Source: a bacterium SCSIO 12741
GTDB lineage: Bacteria > Bacteroidota > Bacteroidia > Flavobacteriales_G > Salibacteraceae
Assembly (NCBI GenBank): GCA_024398055.1
Contig: CP073749.1
Location: 3,100,594 to 3,164,593 of the forward strand
Reading direction: 5' to 3'
Length of the DNA: 64,000 nt
The notes beneath the pieces are model-generated. The model was not told where the DNA came from and ran no database searches. It worked only from the letters and a program-made list of their open reading frames with translations. This document shows, in pieces, positions 8,769 through 18,463 of this stretch. The position numbers and the translations under genes were made by a program. Every line of letters starts with the position of its first letter. The stretch's first letter is position 1.

Positions 8769-9683
8769 ATGTTTCATACTTTATTGCCGTCTAAGGTGGC
8801 CCGTGATTTCTTTTGGATGCTTGAATCCAGTTCTCTCTTGCAGGGTGATTCGTTGATCTTGGAGGATAAATTTCTACAGGATTCCGCCAAGCGAATGGAG
8901 GCCATCTGGAGCAGTAATCCTCAGGAATTGGAGAAGGACTTAGCCAGCCTGGAGCAGAATGCTCCTCCGCGATTAGGCTTCTATTTTGAACGGTTAATGG
9001 CCATCTGGTTGAAACATGATCCCATGGTTCAATTAAAAGCATCCGGACTCCAGGTGAAATCGGGTAAAACCACCCTTGGAGAGTTTGATTTCATTGTTTA
9101 CAATCAACTTAGTGGAAGAGATGAACATTGGGAAGTGGCTGTTAAGTTCTACCTGCTTTTTCAACCTGATGAAGGCCTGAACGGGTGGAAAGGCACTTTT
9201 CCAAAAGACACCTTGGAGGAAAAGCTGGTCAAAATGCGTGGGCGGCAATTGAAGTTGGGAGAAACGCCGGAAGGTTTAAGGGCCTTGCATCAGATCGGCT
9301 TGCACGAGGTTAGCCCTAAAATGCTGCTTAAAGGGATGCTGTTCTATCCCCTCCATTATAATTGGAAGTCCACTCCCCAGTTCCCGGAAATCAATCCTTA
9401 TCATCAAAAAGGGTGGTGGAGTTATATGGACCGTTTCGATCATGGTGGTAGAAACAGGTATTGGTTACCGATTCAAAAGAAAGACTGGTTTTCCCCGCAA
9501 GAAGCGACTGACGAAGATATTTGGGATGGGGTAGAGTTAAAGCAAAACTACCTGGACGAATACGCTTCATCATCGCTCTCATTTATGATAGCAGAAATGA
9601 ATTACTCATCTGGTAAGTGGCAAGAAGTAAGCAGGGGATTTGTCGTAGGCAATCGATGGCCTAATGACTATCAGGCTTCTTAA
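8769..9683 (+). CDS. DUF1853 family protein
   Basis: 304 aa soluble protein matching DUF1853. The core LGFYFERLMAIWLKHDP, then VKSGKTTLGEFDFIVYN and HWEVAVKFYLLF resembles a PD-(D/E)xK-like nuclease fold (E..D..ExxVK arrangement), which is my inference; no activity is established for the family. Cytoplasmic, with no signal peptide. It lies 18 bp after the terminator of the receptor operon, so it probably has its own promoter. Its TAA interlocks with the TAA of the convergent DUF3276 gene (TTAA, 9680-9683). Confidence 0.85.
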   Translation: MFHTLLPSKVARDFFWMLESSSLLQGDSLILEDKFLQDSAKRMEAIWSSNPQELEKDLASLEQNAPPRLGFYFERLMAIWLKHDPMVQLKASGLQVKSGKTTLGEFDFIVYNQLSGRDEHWEVAVKFYLLFQPDEGLNGWKGTFPKDTLEEKLVKMRGRQLKLGETPEGLRALHQIGLHEVSPKMLLKGMLFYPLHYNWKSTPQFPEINPYHQKGWWSYMDRFDHGGRNRYWLPIQKKDWFSPQEATDEDIWDGVELKQNYLDEYASSSLSFMIAEMNYSSGKWQEVSRGFVVGNRWPNDYQAS

Positions 9684-10057
9684 TCGTTTTCGGCGGCAGC
9701 GGGTTCAGTTGCTTCAGCCGAATCTAAATCCTCAAAATTGATATCCGTAAACTGACTGGTTACGTTATCCTCAATTTGGTGGCTCGACTCCTGATTGAGT
9801 TTGATGATCTTTTTGACCGCCTCACCTAAGGCTTCAGCGAATTTTTCAAAATCCTCTTTGTAAAGAAATATCTTGTGTTTTTGGTAGAAGTGCGAACCGT
9901 CTTGATCGTACTTTCTTTTACTCTCTGTAATCGTCAGGTAGTAATCTTTTTTGCGGGTTGCCCGCACATCAAAAAAATAGGTTCGCTTTCCTGCACGTAC
10001 TACCTTTTCGTAAATTTCCTCCTGTCTGGATCCGTCAAAACTATCTTTCTCTTCCAT
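9680..10057 (-). CDS. DUF3276 (PUR-alpha-like) nucleic-acid-binding protein
   Basis: 125 aa. Residues 10-85 match the PUR/DUF3276 family: EEIYEKVVRAGKRTYFFDVRATRKKDYYLTITESKRKYD followed by HKIFLYKEDFEKFAEALGEAV. The family is a near-universal small Bacteroidota protein related to the Whirly-like PUR-alpha fold that binds single-stranded DNA or RNA. The tail (90-125) is acidic and looks disordered. Probably cytoplasmic and constitutive; cellular role not established. Confidence 0.88.
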   Translation of the reverse strand: MEEKDSFDGSRQEEIYEKVVRAGKRTYFFDVRATRKKDYYLTITESKRKYDQDGSHFYQKHKIFLYKEDFEKFAEALGEAVKKIIKLNQESSHQIEDNVTSQFTDINFEDLDSAEATEPAAAEND

Positions 10058-10199
10058 CTTCCTTTCCCGTATTTTGCTGAGGGATTTGAGCCCACTACAA
10101 CAAATCTAACAAAAATATTGTAAAGCCTTTGGAGGGACTTTGTAAATGCTGGATGGTTGATTTATAATAAGTTATGAAAGGAAGAAGGCTTCCTTGATT

Positions 10200-13100
10200 C
10201 TAACGCAGCAAAGTCAGACTTCCCTGGTATTTGGTGCCGTTAATCTCCAAAACATAAAAGTAGGTACCCGAAACACACTCTTCTCCGGTAAAGGTTCTAC
10301 CGTCCCAAGTATGGTGGTTCTCAACCGATTCGAATAGCAATTCACCCCATCGGTTATAGATAGATATGTTAGAACATTGCTCCAGGCGTTGACCCAATTG
10401 AATGTCGAACACATCGTTGATTCCATCTCCGTCCGGAGTAAATACGTTAGGGATGTTACCATTGAAATAGTCGTCAAAGGCCAGCACATTCTGGGTTTGA
10501 CTCGATGAATCGCGGCAGCTTCCATTATTACTGGCCACGAGAGTAATGGTATGCACACCATTAAAGCTCATCGGTACCTGAACATCATAGTCGGTGCTAA
10601 ATCTGCTTCCATCGACATACCAAAGGTAGTTATCGGCATTGCTGGAGCGGTTATTAGTAACCGCCAAGGCCTGATCGCAATTTGCATGAACAACGACATC
10701 AAAATCGGCGATAACCGCGTTATTGATGAACACAGTAGCGCTTGTCGAATCCTTACATCCGTTTTGGTCCGTTACCACAACTTGGTAAGAGGTGGTAGAG
10801 GAGGGGCGTGCAACGGGATTAGCAATAGTATCGTTGCTCAAATTGGTACTTGGAGTCCAGAGGTAAGTATATGGAGCAGTACCACGTTGTTTGGTCACTT
10901 TAAGTTGTGACGAATCTCCGTTACATTCAATGTCTTCAGCCGTTACTGAGAATCCATAGATCACGACTTCGGTTGAGTCAGAGGCAGAACAGTTGCTCAC
11001 CGTATCCACAACTAACATGTAGTAAGTGCGATTTTGAGTAAAGGTCGTAATCGGATTTGGTGAGCTCGGATTGTTCAATACCTCTGGAGAAGACCAGGAA
11101 TATCTTCCTGTGGCAGGACCTGATGGATTTCCGCCCAACTGAATCGAAGTCACCGTATCGGTACAAATAATGAATGGTCCCCCAGCATCTGCAGTTGGAG
11201 AAGAGTTCATCGTAATGATCAAAGAATCGCTACCCTGACAGCCCTTATTGTCTGTACCCATTACCACATATTTGATGGTGGAATCGATCGTAGCTACGGG
11301 ATTTGCAATTTGATGGTCATTCAATCCAGCGGATGGAGTCCATGTATAGTTTACCGCACCTGTAGCCTGTAATTGAATCAAATCACCCTTACAAGCTGAG
11401 GTATCCACTCCAGCATCTACATTCAATCGAGTGGTCACATCAATTTCAACCTGAGCAGTATCCTGACAGTTATTTCCTCCCGTAATCGTAACTGTATAAA
11501 CAGTAGAAGTACTTGGGAATACGAAAGGATTAGCAATAAAAGGACTGGAAATGTTCGTGGCTGGCGACCAGCTATAAGAAGTAATTCCACCTGTAGTACT
11601 TGTCGTATCTATCTGGATACTATCGCCGGCACAAATCTCGTAACGCGGTTGCGTGAAAGTAATAGTGGGTTTAGGTTTTACCGTAACCATAACAGAGTCA
11701 CGACCAATACAAGATCCGTTGGTAGCTGTTACCATATACTGGCGGTCCGTTGAAGTAAATGTTCTTGGATTGGCAGAATTGGCATTATCCAGATCAGCAA
11801 TCGGAGTCCAGCTAAATGTAGTGTTGAATAGAGGAGAGGTAGGATTTCCGCCCAAGGCAACGGTGTCTGGAAAACAGATATCCAGATTAGGACCGGCCTC
11901 GGTAGGTACGGTATCGTCTACTTCTACAAAAATTGAATCGATGTTATCACAGCCGTTCAAGTTCACAATAGCCACTCGGTAGGTGGTGTTTGAACTTGGG
12001 AAAACACGGACAGAATCCACGGTGTTGTTTGGAAGGATAGTGCTGTTTGGAGTCCAGGTATATGAGGCAGCTCCCTTAGTGGCGGTCATGGTCAAAGTAT
12101 CACCGAGGCACAAGAAAACCGAATCAAAAGGAATGTTGATCTCCGGACGAGGATTGACATTCAAAGTCAAAGTATCCGAAGCCATACAGAAGTTTCCATC
12201 CGTTCCAAATACGATGTACATCATGGTGTCTGATGGGCTCACCCGATGAGTCGGTCCATTGGGTAAAGAATTGGGCACCCAGCTATAGGTAGCCGCACCT
12301 GTTGCCGTGAGCGTAGCCGTATCTCCCAAACAAATTGGATTTCTCGAAGACGTTAGATTGACCACGGGCACCGTATCTACGGTTATCAACACCGAGTCGG
12401 TAAACGTACAATTGGCCGAAGTAGTTACTTGAACCTTATACCGAACAGCACCTGTTGTAGCACCCGTTACCTTAGGATTGGCGATGGTGGTAGAGTTCAG
12501 GTTAGTGGCCGGTGACCAGCTAAACGTCGAACCTACGGGTCCAGTTGGACTGCCGCCAATAATCAGCGTATCGCCTTGGCAAATGCTGGAATCCAGCCCC
12601 GCATCTATGGTATTTTGAGAATGTACGGTTACCAATACGGAATCTACAGAAGGACAAGTTCCTCCAGCGGTATCCGTAACCGTTACAAAGAATTTCGTAG
12701 TCGAAGTAATGTTGGTCATCGGGTTAGCAATGTTCGGATTACTCACCGATCCAGCCGGTGACCAGAGGTATTGCACCCCACCGGAAGCATTCAGTTGAAC
12801 CTGATTACCTTCACAAATCGTCGTGTCGTTGCTCACCGTTACGTTTTGATTCTGTTGAACGGTAACGGTTACAGAATCAACTACTTTACATAGGCCAGTA
12901 GTATCAGTTACCGTAATGATGTAGGTCGTTGTTTTGGTCGGGAATGCTCGTGGATTTTGAACCGTATCAGCGCTCAAACTCGAACTGGGTGACCATTTTA
13001 TACCAAATCCAGCAGGAGCCGTAGGAAGCGCACCAGTTGAACCCAATGTGGTGGTGTCGCCCAAACAAATGCTTCGATCCGCACCGGGTCTCACATCAAA

Positions 13101-14629
13101 AGTGGAGACAAATACCGGTAAATCGACAGGGGGGCTTACACATCCAAACTTATTCGTAGCAAATACCTGCACGTTCCCACCGGGGCCATTACCCCAGTCT
13201 ACGGTAACCGTATTTCCGGTGCCACCACCTACAACAGTTCCACCCGTAACATTCCAGGTATAGGTTGCGCCAGCAATGGAATCGGTGGTGTAGGTTACAC
13301 TGGCAGTTCCGGCACAAAGGCTGGAGGTTCCCGTAATCTGTTGGGGCCGTCAAAGGGTTTTACTTCGATGGAAAAGATGGAGTTGGTCACTCCAGGCAAA
13401 CAAGCCGAATCAGCCGCAGTTACTGAGAAGTAGTATTTCGTTGATCTCCCTTGAGCACATGAAGTATTCCAGCAGAAAGATTGACGAGAACTATCTCCAG
13501 TAATCGTTGGGGTAGAAAGCGTTGCTGCAGGATTGGTAAACTGAGGGTTAAATACGGCTCCATCTACCGAGTAAATCCATCCCAATGTTCCATTCGCATC
13601 GTGGTAAACAATGTCAAAACATAGGGAGTCTCCGGCATCAATAACATAATCGGTTTGTGCCGTTTGAAGAACGGGTGCCGTAGTATTGGTATCGTTACAG
13701 GCCAATACGGGGAACTGATATTCCCGGTGAATGACACCAACGGTAAATCCATTCTGATCAATTTCTTTGACCTCCACGCCCACAACAAAGGTTCCTGTAA
13801 TGGGGGAGTAGAGCGTTGTAAACCCAGTAAGTCCGTTTACCGAGGCGAAGCCACCATTTCCAAAGGGCTGATTCAAGCTAAATCCGGTTTGGTAATTAAC
13901 CGGTGCCGGAGGCCAGGCTGCATAGGCACCCGTGTAAGGTCCGGGCGGGTTTGGACCTCCTGACTCACCATCAAATGGCTCGTAGAAAGAGTAGTTCAAT
14001 TGGTGTCCATCAATATCCTGAGCCAGGTTCAATACCGTGTTGGTATCGCCTTGACACAAAAAGGGAAAATCTAAATCCCGGAATTTGGGTGAGGTGTTTT
14101 TGATACTTGTTGAGGCCGTCCAGGCGTGAAGGAGCGTTCCTGTACTCTGGCCTTGTACGTTAATATTGGTCAAGGTAGTTCGGCAGCATCGATCGTAAAT
14201 GAAGTGATAACCTACAAATGAGGTTGGCACCACCACCACACCGGTATAGGTAACCTTGTACACACAAACATTGTTGGTGTTCTGGCAACCATTGGGCAGG
14301 TTACTCTTTACTTCCACCGAATCATTCAAAAACAGGGTAAAAGCCCCGACTTGAGAGGATAAGGGAAGAGAGGTTACGTTTACCGCACCTTCAAATACAT
14401 TCATGGTTACCGTAGCACTTGGAAATCCACCACCACCGGGCCGCAACCAGTTTGGACTGTTACAGTCCAGATACAAGGTCATCAAAATGCCGTATGCGTG
14501 CTGATTTCCTAAGGTGTCACCTAAGTAAGCATATGAAATATCACCCCCATAAATGTGGGTAGCTTGGGAGCGATTAGCTCCGAACAAAAGGGCTATAAAT
14601 AGGCCCAGTATGAAAAGTCTCTTTTTCAA
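10200..14629 (-). CDS. Large repeat adhesin-like protein with gliding-motility-associated C-terminal domain (T9SS type B), frameshifted
   Basis: About 1476 aa after repair; a secreted surface protein, probable adhesin. The N-terminal part has a signal peptide (LFIALLFGANRSQA) and a Cys-rich domain of about 400 aa beginning THIYGGDISYAY. About ten tandem Ig/PKD-like repeats of roughly 75-82 aa follow, each with an ICxGD motif, a W(S/T)P turn, an NP turn and a closing DSVxVTV strand. The end (NVFTPDGDGINDVFDI to GTYFYVLEINGTKYQG) is the gliding-motility-associated C-terminal domain, a type B T9SS signal. The frame breaks at 13343-13346; adding one C gives DGPQQITGTSSLCAGTASV and joins the halves. 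No ATG fits, so TTG at 14629 is taken as start (MKKRLF). It is 10 bp after the GEVED gene. Confidence 0.88.
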
Positions 14630-14642
14630 CAATCGAAGCCTT

Positions 14643-17129
14643 TTAATTCAGCATAATTTTGTGCAGGTAAACCTCTTCTCCTGCTTGAATTTCAACAAAG
14701 TACAACCCTCGTTGCTCTCCGCTTAGATCAAGGGTTTGGATAGAACCGGATTCCAGCTCCATGCTTCCCAAATATATAATTTGTCCTTGTACCGATAGGA
14801 TGCGGATACTGAACTTTTGAACATCCGATTTATCAATAGACAGGTTCAGTTGACCTTGGGTCGGATTCGGATAAATATGGAAAGGATTTTCACTAAGTTC
14901 TTCAATACCATCTGGGTTACCACCACAGTACACTTCATCAAAGTCGATAAAGGCTGTTTTGGTTTCAGTATCGCTTCCATGGGTGTTGGATGAAGTCAAT
15001 TTCACCGTGTAGATACCCGGAGCGGTGTACTGGTGGGTAGGGTCTTTCAATACGCTGGTACTTCCATCACCAAATTCCCACAACCAAGAGGTAGGCGAGT
15101 TGGAAGAACCATCTGTAAATTTCACTTTACCCTTACATACCTTGGTGCTGTCCGCTGAGAAACTGGCAGTAGGTGCTTGTGGACCTGATCCCGATTGCTT
15201 TACGTAAACCGCGTAGTCTTCAGATTGACCATAAGTCGCATCGTCACAGGATTTCAATTGAGTTCCTACTACATCAGAAGTGATTCGCATTCGAAGAGGA
15301 GTGTTGGTCGTGGCAGCCGAAACAATGGAAATGGTTCCTTTGTGAATGGTATCATTTACTGAGGTAAATACTTTTTCAGAGGTTTCGTTGAATGCTCCGT
15401 CATTATTGAAATCAATCCAAACGGTTACATCTTCCTTGTTTAATCCACCCGTTTTTACTTCGATGTTATAGCTTATTCCGGGCTCTACCGTATCCTGGAA
15501 ATTACAAGAGTAGTCTTGGTATCCTTCGCGGCCATCCTGGGTAATGTTGTTGATCGAGTTGAACAACACGTAGTGAATTCCATAATCGTCACGATGAGAA
15601 AGGGACTTAGGAACACAAGCGGCTTTTACATTGGAAGAAAGATCTACTGTAATGTATCCGGTTTTGGTGATGGAATCGGTTCCAAATTGATTACTTACTG
15701 AAAGTTTAACGGTGTAAGTTCCGCTGGCAGAGTAGGTGTGTTTTGGATCCTGCTGAGTACTTGAATTTCCATCTCCGAAATCCCAGTTCCAGGAGGTGGG
15801 AACATTTTGAGATAGGTCGTCAAACTGAACTTCACCATCACAACTCTTCGTTTGATCAGTCTTGAAATCAGCTACAGCTGGTAAGGTATTAGGAGCAACC
15901 AAAACACTGTAGTCTTCCATTTGTCCATTGGTCAAGTCGGAGCAGGAAGTATAACTAGCTCCTGAAGGTGCTGTCAAATAATAGACAGCGGCCACCCGCA
16001 TGCGAAGCGGTTTGTTGAGTACGCTTCCTGGAGGAATAGTCACTGGGGCACTGGCACTGGTCGCATTGTCAACGGAAAGAACACTTTCTTGAGAAGTAAA
16101 TACGCCATCACCATTAAAGTCGATCCAGGCTCTGTAGTTTTGATTAGCCGGAGCACCGTTTGCGCTAAGTGTCATGGTGTAGGTGCTTCCCTGCGTTACG
16201 TTCGTTTGAACACAGGAAAAGTCTTCGTAGCCAACCGTTGCATCTTGACTGGATTGAGAGATTGAACCAAACTGCACCGAGCGAATTCCAAAGCCAGCAG
16301 CTGACGAAATCGTTTTTGGTGTACAATTCGGATTAATCGGACCAGAAGTAGCACTTACTGTAATGTAGTTGATTTTAGTTTCTGTTTTAGAACCAAAGCT
16401 GTTGATACAAGTTAGTTTAACCGTGTACGTTCCTCCACTGGAGTAATTGTGCACTGGATTTTTTGTTGTGTCGGTTGTTCCATCGCCAAATTCCCACAGT
16501 CTGGAGGTAACCTGATTGGGTGTCAAATCAAAAAACTCAACGGTACCATTGCATGAAAAAGTGGATTTGGCTTCAAAATCGGTAACGGGTGGAATAGGAG
16601 CTGCCGTAATGACGAGCGTATAGTCTTCGGTTTCTCCGGTGTTGAAAGTAGAGCACGATTGAGTCGAACTCACAATATTGGCTCGTAGCGATCTAACCCG
16701 CATTCGAGTCGTTCCTATTTTGGCTGTAAGTGGAATTTTGATGCTGTCTGTAAAATCTTGATTCGTTGGAAAAGGAGAAGAGGATACAAACTCTCCTGCA
16801 TCGTCAAAATCCATGTCTTGGTTAAAGTCGATCCAGATACCGAATCCCTGAGGTTGAGCAAATCCAGAATTTCCGCGAACGCTCATGAAATAGGATTTAC
16901 CTTGTTCCACAGAAGCACTTAATCCGGTATTCGAGTATGCCGTTCCTGGATTTTGGAAGGTTCCACAATTCGATCCCTGAGTATTCAGGTTCGAAATGGT
17001 ATGCATGCTGAATTCGTTGATGAAGTCGTTTCGGGTACAGTTTCCTGTTGGGGTGCAGTATTGAGCGTAGCTTAATGTAGTGATAGCCAGTGATATACTT
17101 AATGAGGCCAGGTGTTTGTAAAATCTCAT
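14643..17129 (-). CDS. GEVED/PKD-domain secreted protein with T9SS type A sorting tail
   Basis: 828 aa from the ATG at 17129. After a signal peptide ending TLSYAQ come three repeats of a GEVED domain plus a PKD domain. The GEVED units carry the WIDFN-DG-F calcium-loop-like motif and the closing GETEDYTLV / GQMEDYSVL / GQSEDYAVY. The PKD units carry WEFGDGTTDTTKNPVHNYS, WNWDFGDGNSSTQQDPKHTY and WLWEFGDGSTSVLKDPTHQY. The C-terminus (FHIYPNPTQGQLNLSI to VYLHKIMLN) is a type A sorting domain. No enzyme domain is present, so a structural or adhesive role at the cell surface is likely. Same operon as the adhesin just downstream. Confidence 0.88.
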   Translation of the reverse strand: MRFYKHLASLSISLAITTLSYAQYCTPTGNCTRNDFINEFSMHTISNLNTQGSNCGTFQNPGTAYSNTGLSASVEQGKSYFMSVRGNSGFAQPQGFGIWIDFNQDMDFDDAGEFVSSSPFPTNQDFTDSIKIPLTAKIGTTRMRVRSLRANIVSSTQSCSTFNTGETEDYTLVITAAPIPPVTDFEAKSTFSCNGTVEFFDLTPNQVTSRLWEFGDGTTDTTKNPVHNYSSGGTYTVKLTCINSFGSKTETKINYITVSATSGPINPNCTPKTISSAAGFGIRSVQFGSISQSSQDATVGYEDFSCVQTNVTQGSTYTMTLSANGAPANQNYRAWIDFNGDGVFTSQESVLSVDNATSASAPVTIPPGSVLNKPLRMRVAAVYYLTAPSGASYTSCSDLTNGQMEDYSVLVAPNTLPAVADFKTDQTKSCDGEVQFDDLSQNVPTSWNWDFGDGNSSTQQDPKHTYSASGTYTVKLSVSNQFGTDSITKTGYITVDLSSNVKAACVPKSLSHRDDYGIHYVLFNSINNITQDGREGYQDYSCNFQDTVEPGISYNIEVKTGGLNKEDVTVWIDFNNDGAFNETSEKVFTSVNDTIHKGTISIVSAATTNTPLRMRITSDVVGTQLKSCDDATYGQSEDYAVYVKQSGSGPQAPTASFSADSTKVCKGKVKFTDGSSNSPTSWLWEFGDGSTSVLKDPTHQYTAPGIYTVKLTSSNTHGSDTETKTAFIDFDEVYCGGNPDGIEELSENPFHIYPNPTQGQLNLSIDKSDVQKFSIRILSVQGQIIYLGSMELESGSIQTLDLSGEQRGLYFVEIQAGEEVYLHKIMLN

Positions 17130-17227
17130 TTTCAAAAATTGTCTTATCGTAAATATAATACAATATCCATCCCTCGAATGTTGGGGACACAGTACTTTAA
17201 CGTAAATGAAATCAGACGGTTTGCCGT

Positions 17228-18412
17228 TTAGGATCTTTTTCTTCGATCCATCTCGTTGAGCACCAGTTGCAATTCCTTTCCCATTTGTCCTGAAACCGAG
17301 GTGTTTTCTTCGGCACGACGGATCAGGTAGGGCATGGTATACCGAACGGGGCCATAAGGCAGGTACTTAGAGACATTGTAGCCAGAATTGGCCAATATAA
17401 AGCTGATGTTGTCAGACATTCCAAAGAGCTGCGAAAAGAAGATGGATGGATGATTATTGGGCAGTCCTTTTTCGGCCATCAATTCGCACAAATAGGCAGC
17501 GCTTCGCTCGTTATGCGTTCCAGCGCAAACTTCTACGGTGTTAATATTTTCGACAACCCGCTTTAGAGCTTCGTTGTAATCCCGGTCGGTTGATTCCTTG
17601 TTGGGTTGGATCGGCGTGGCATAACCCATCTTGGCTGCACGCAAGTTTTCTTTCTCCAAATAAGCGCCCCTAACAAGTTTAACTCCGAGCTTAAAGGATT
17701 GATTTTTCGCCTTCTCAATCAGTTCATTCAGATAAGCCACCTTGTCGTGGCGATACAGTTGAAGTGTGGTGTAAACAATGGCCTGCTCACCGTTGTATTT
17801 CTGCATCATCACTTCCGCCAGGCGGTCGATGGCGATTTGAATCCAGCTCTCCTCAGCATCAATGTACAGTTTCACTCCCAAATTGTGGGCCTTCTTGCAC
17901 AGCTGATCGAGGCGTGAAACTACACGGTTGTATTCTTGCTTTTCAGAATCGGATAACTCTTGATCCGCGGATACTTTTTCGAGCAGTGCAAATCGGGCAA
18001 CCCCGGTTACCTTCATACAGGTAGTAGGCACCTTGGAGTTTTTCTTGGCGTTGTCAATCAGACGCAACAACTCATCCCGAACGTGATCAAACGTTTCCTC
18101 GTTTTCCTGACCTTCAACGGAGTAATCCAGAATGGCTTCAATGCCGTTTGCCTTCAGCATGTTGTAAGTGTCAGAAGCATCGGCGATACTTTCTCCACCA
18201 CAAAACTGCTTAAAAATGGTGGCCTTAATCATGCCTTCAATGGGCAGTCTAAGACGGAGAGCAAATAGCGTCATTCCGGTGGAAAGCTTTACCCAGGAAG
18301 GTCTTTTCATTAAATAGAAAACCAACCAGGTAAGGCGTAATTCACCATTGGATTTATGTTTGAAGGCTACGGCAGTATCGTCAAACGAAGGGGCGGTATG
18401 CACTTTTGACAT
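17228..18412 (-). CDS. Proline dehydrogenase family protein
   Basis: 394 aa FAD-dependent enzyme that oxidises proline to delta-1-pyrroline-5-carboxylate, first step of proline catabolism. The TIM-barrel signatures are visible: YIDAEESWIQIAIDRLAEVMMQKYN, then KLGVKLVRGAYLEKE, CAGTHNERSAAYL, and the C-terminal substrate-binding segment YLPYGPVRYTMPYLIRRAEENT. It is the monofunctional form without a P5C dehydrogenase domain, and no P5C dehydrogenase gene is in the window. No signal peptide; expected at the inner face of the membrane. A -7 element precedes it. The M1 aminopeptidase lies just upstream on the same strand, which would fit use of peptide-derived proline, but this is inference. Confidence 0.92.
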   Translation of the reverse strand: MSKVHTAPSFDDTAVAFKHKSNGELRLTWLVFYLMKRPSWVKLSTGMTLFALRLRLPIEGMIKATIFKQFCGGESIADASDTYNMLKANGIEAILDYSVEGQENEETFDHVRDELLRLIDNAKKNSKVPTTCMKVTGVARFALLEKVSADQELSDSEKQEYNRVVSRLDQLCKKAHNLGVKLYIDAEESWIQIAIDRLAEVMMQKYNGEQAIVYTTLQLYRHDKVAYLNELIEKAKNQSFKLGVKLVRGAYLEKENLRAAKMGYATPIQPNKESTDRDYNEALKRVVENINTVEVCAGTHNERSAAYLCELMAEKGLPNNHPSIFFSQLFGMSDNISFILANSGYNVSKYLPYGPVRYTMPYLIRRAEENTSVSGQMGKELQLVLNEMDRRKRS

Positions 18413-18430
18413 CAGCGAAAATTAAAAAGG

Positions 18431-18438
18431 CAAAATTA
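18431..18438 (-). promoter_or_regulatory. Bacteroidota -7 element upstream of proline dehydrogenase
   Basis: Reads TAATTTTG on the minus strand (TAnnTTTG), 19 bp before the ATG at 18412, in the short gap after the M1 peptidase stop. Confidence 0.45.
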
Positions 18439-18463
18439 ATCCATGAAGAGGGATTTTTCCCTC

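Noticed and set aside
10180-10197. AAGGAAG/CTTCCTT hairpin as terminator of the adhesin
   Set aside because: Lacks a clear U-run after the stem; left out as too weak.
10551-13263. Several plus-strand frames opposite the adhesin
   Set aside because: They arise from the Ser/Thr-rich repeats read in reverse; no starts, signals or domains support them.
18448-18463. GAGGGA-TTTT-TCCCTC hairpin as terminator of the M1 peptidase
   Set aside because: On the coding (minus) strand it is not followed by a U-run; only a 6-bp stem.
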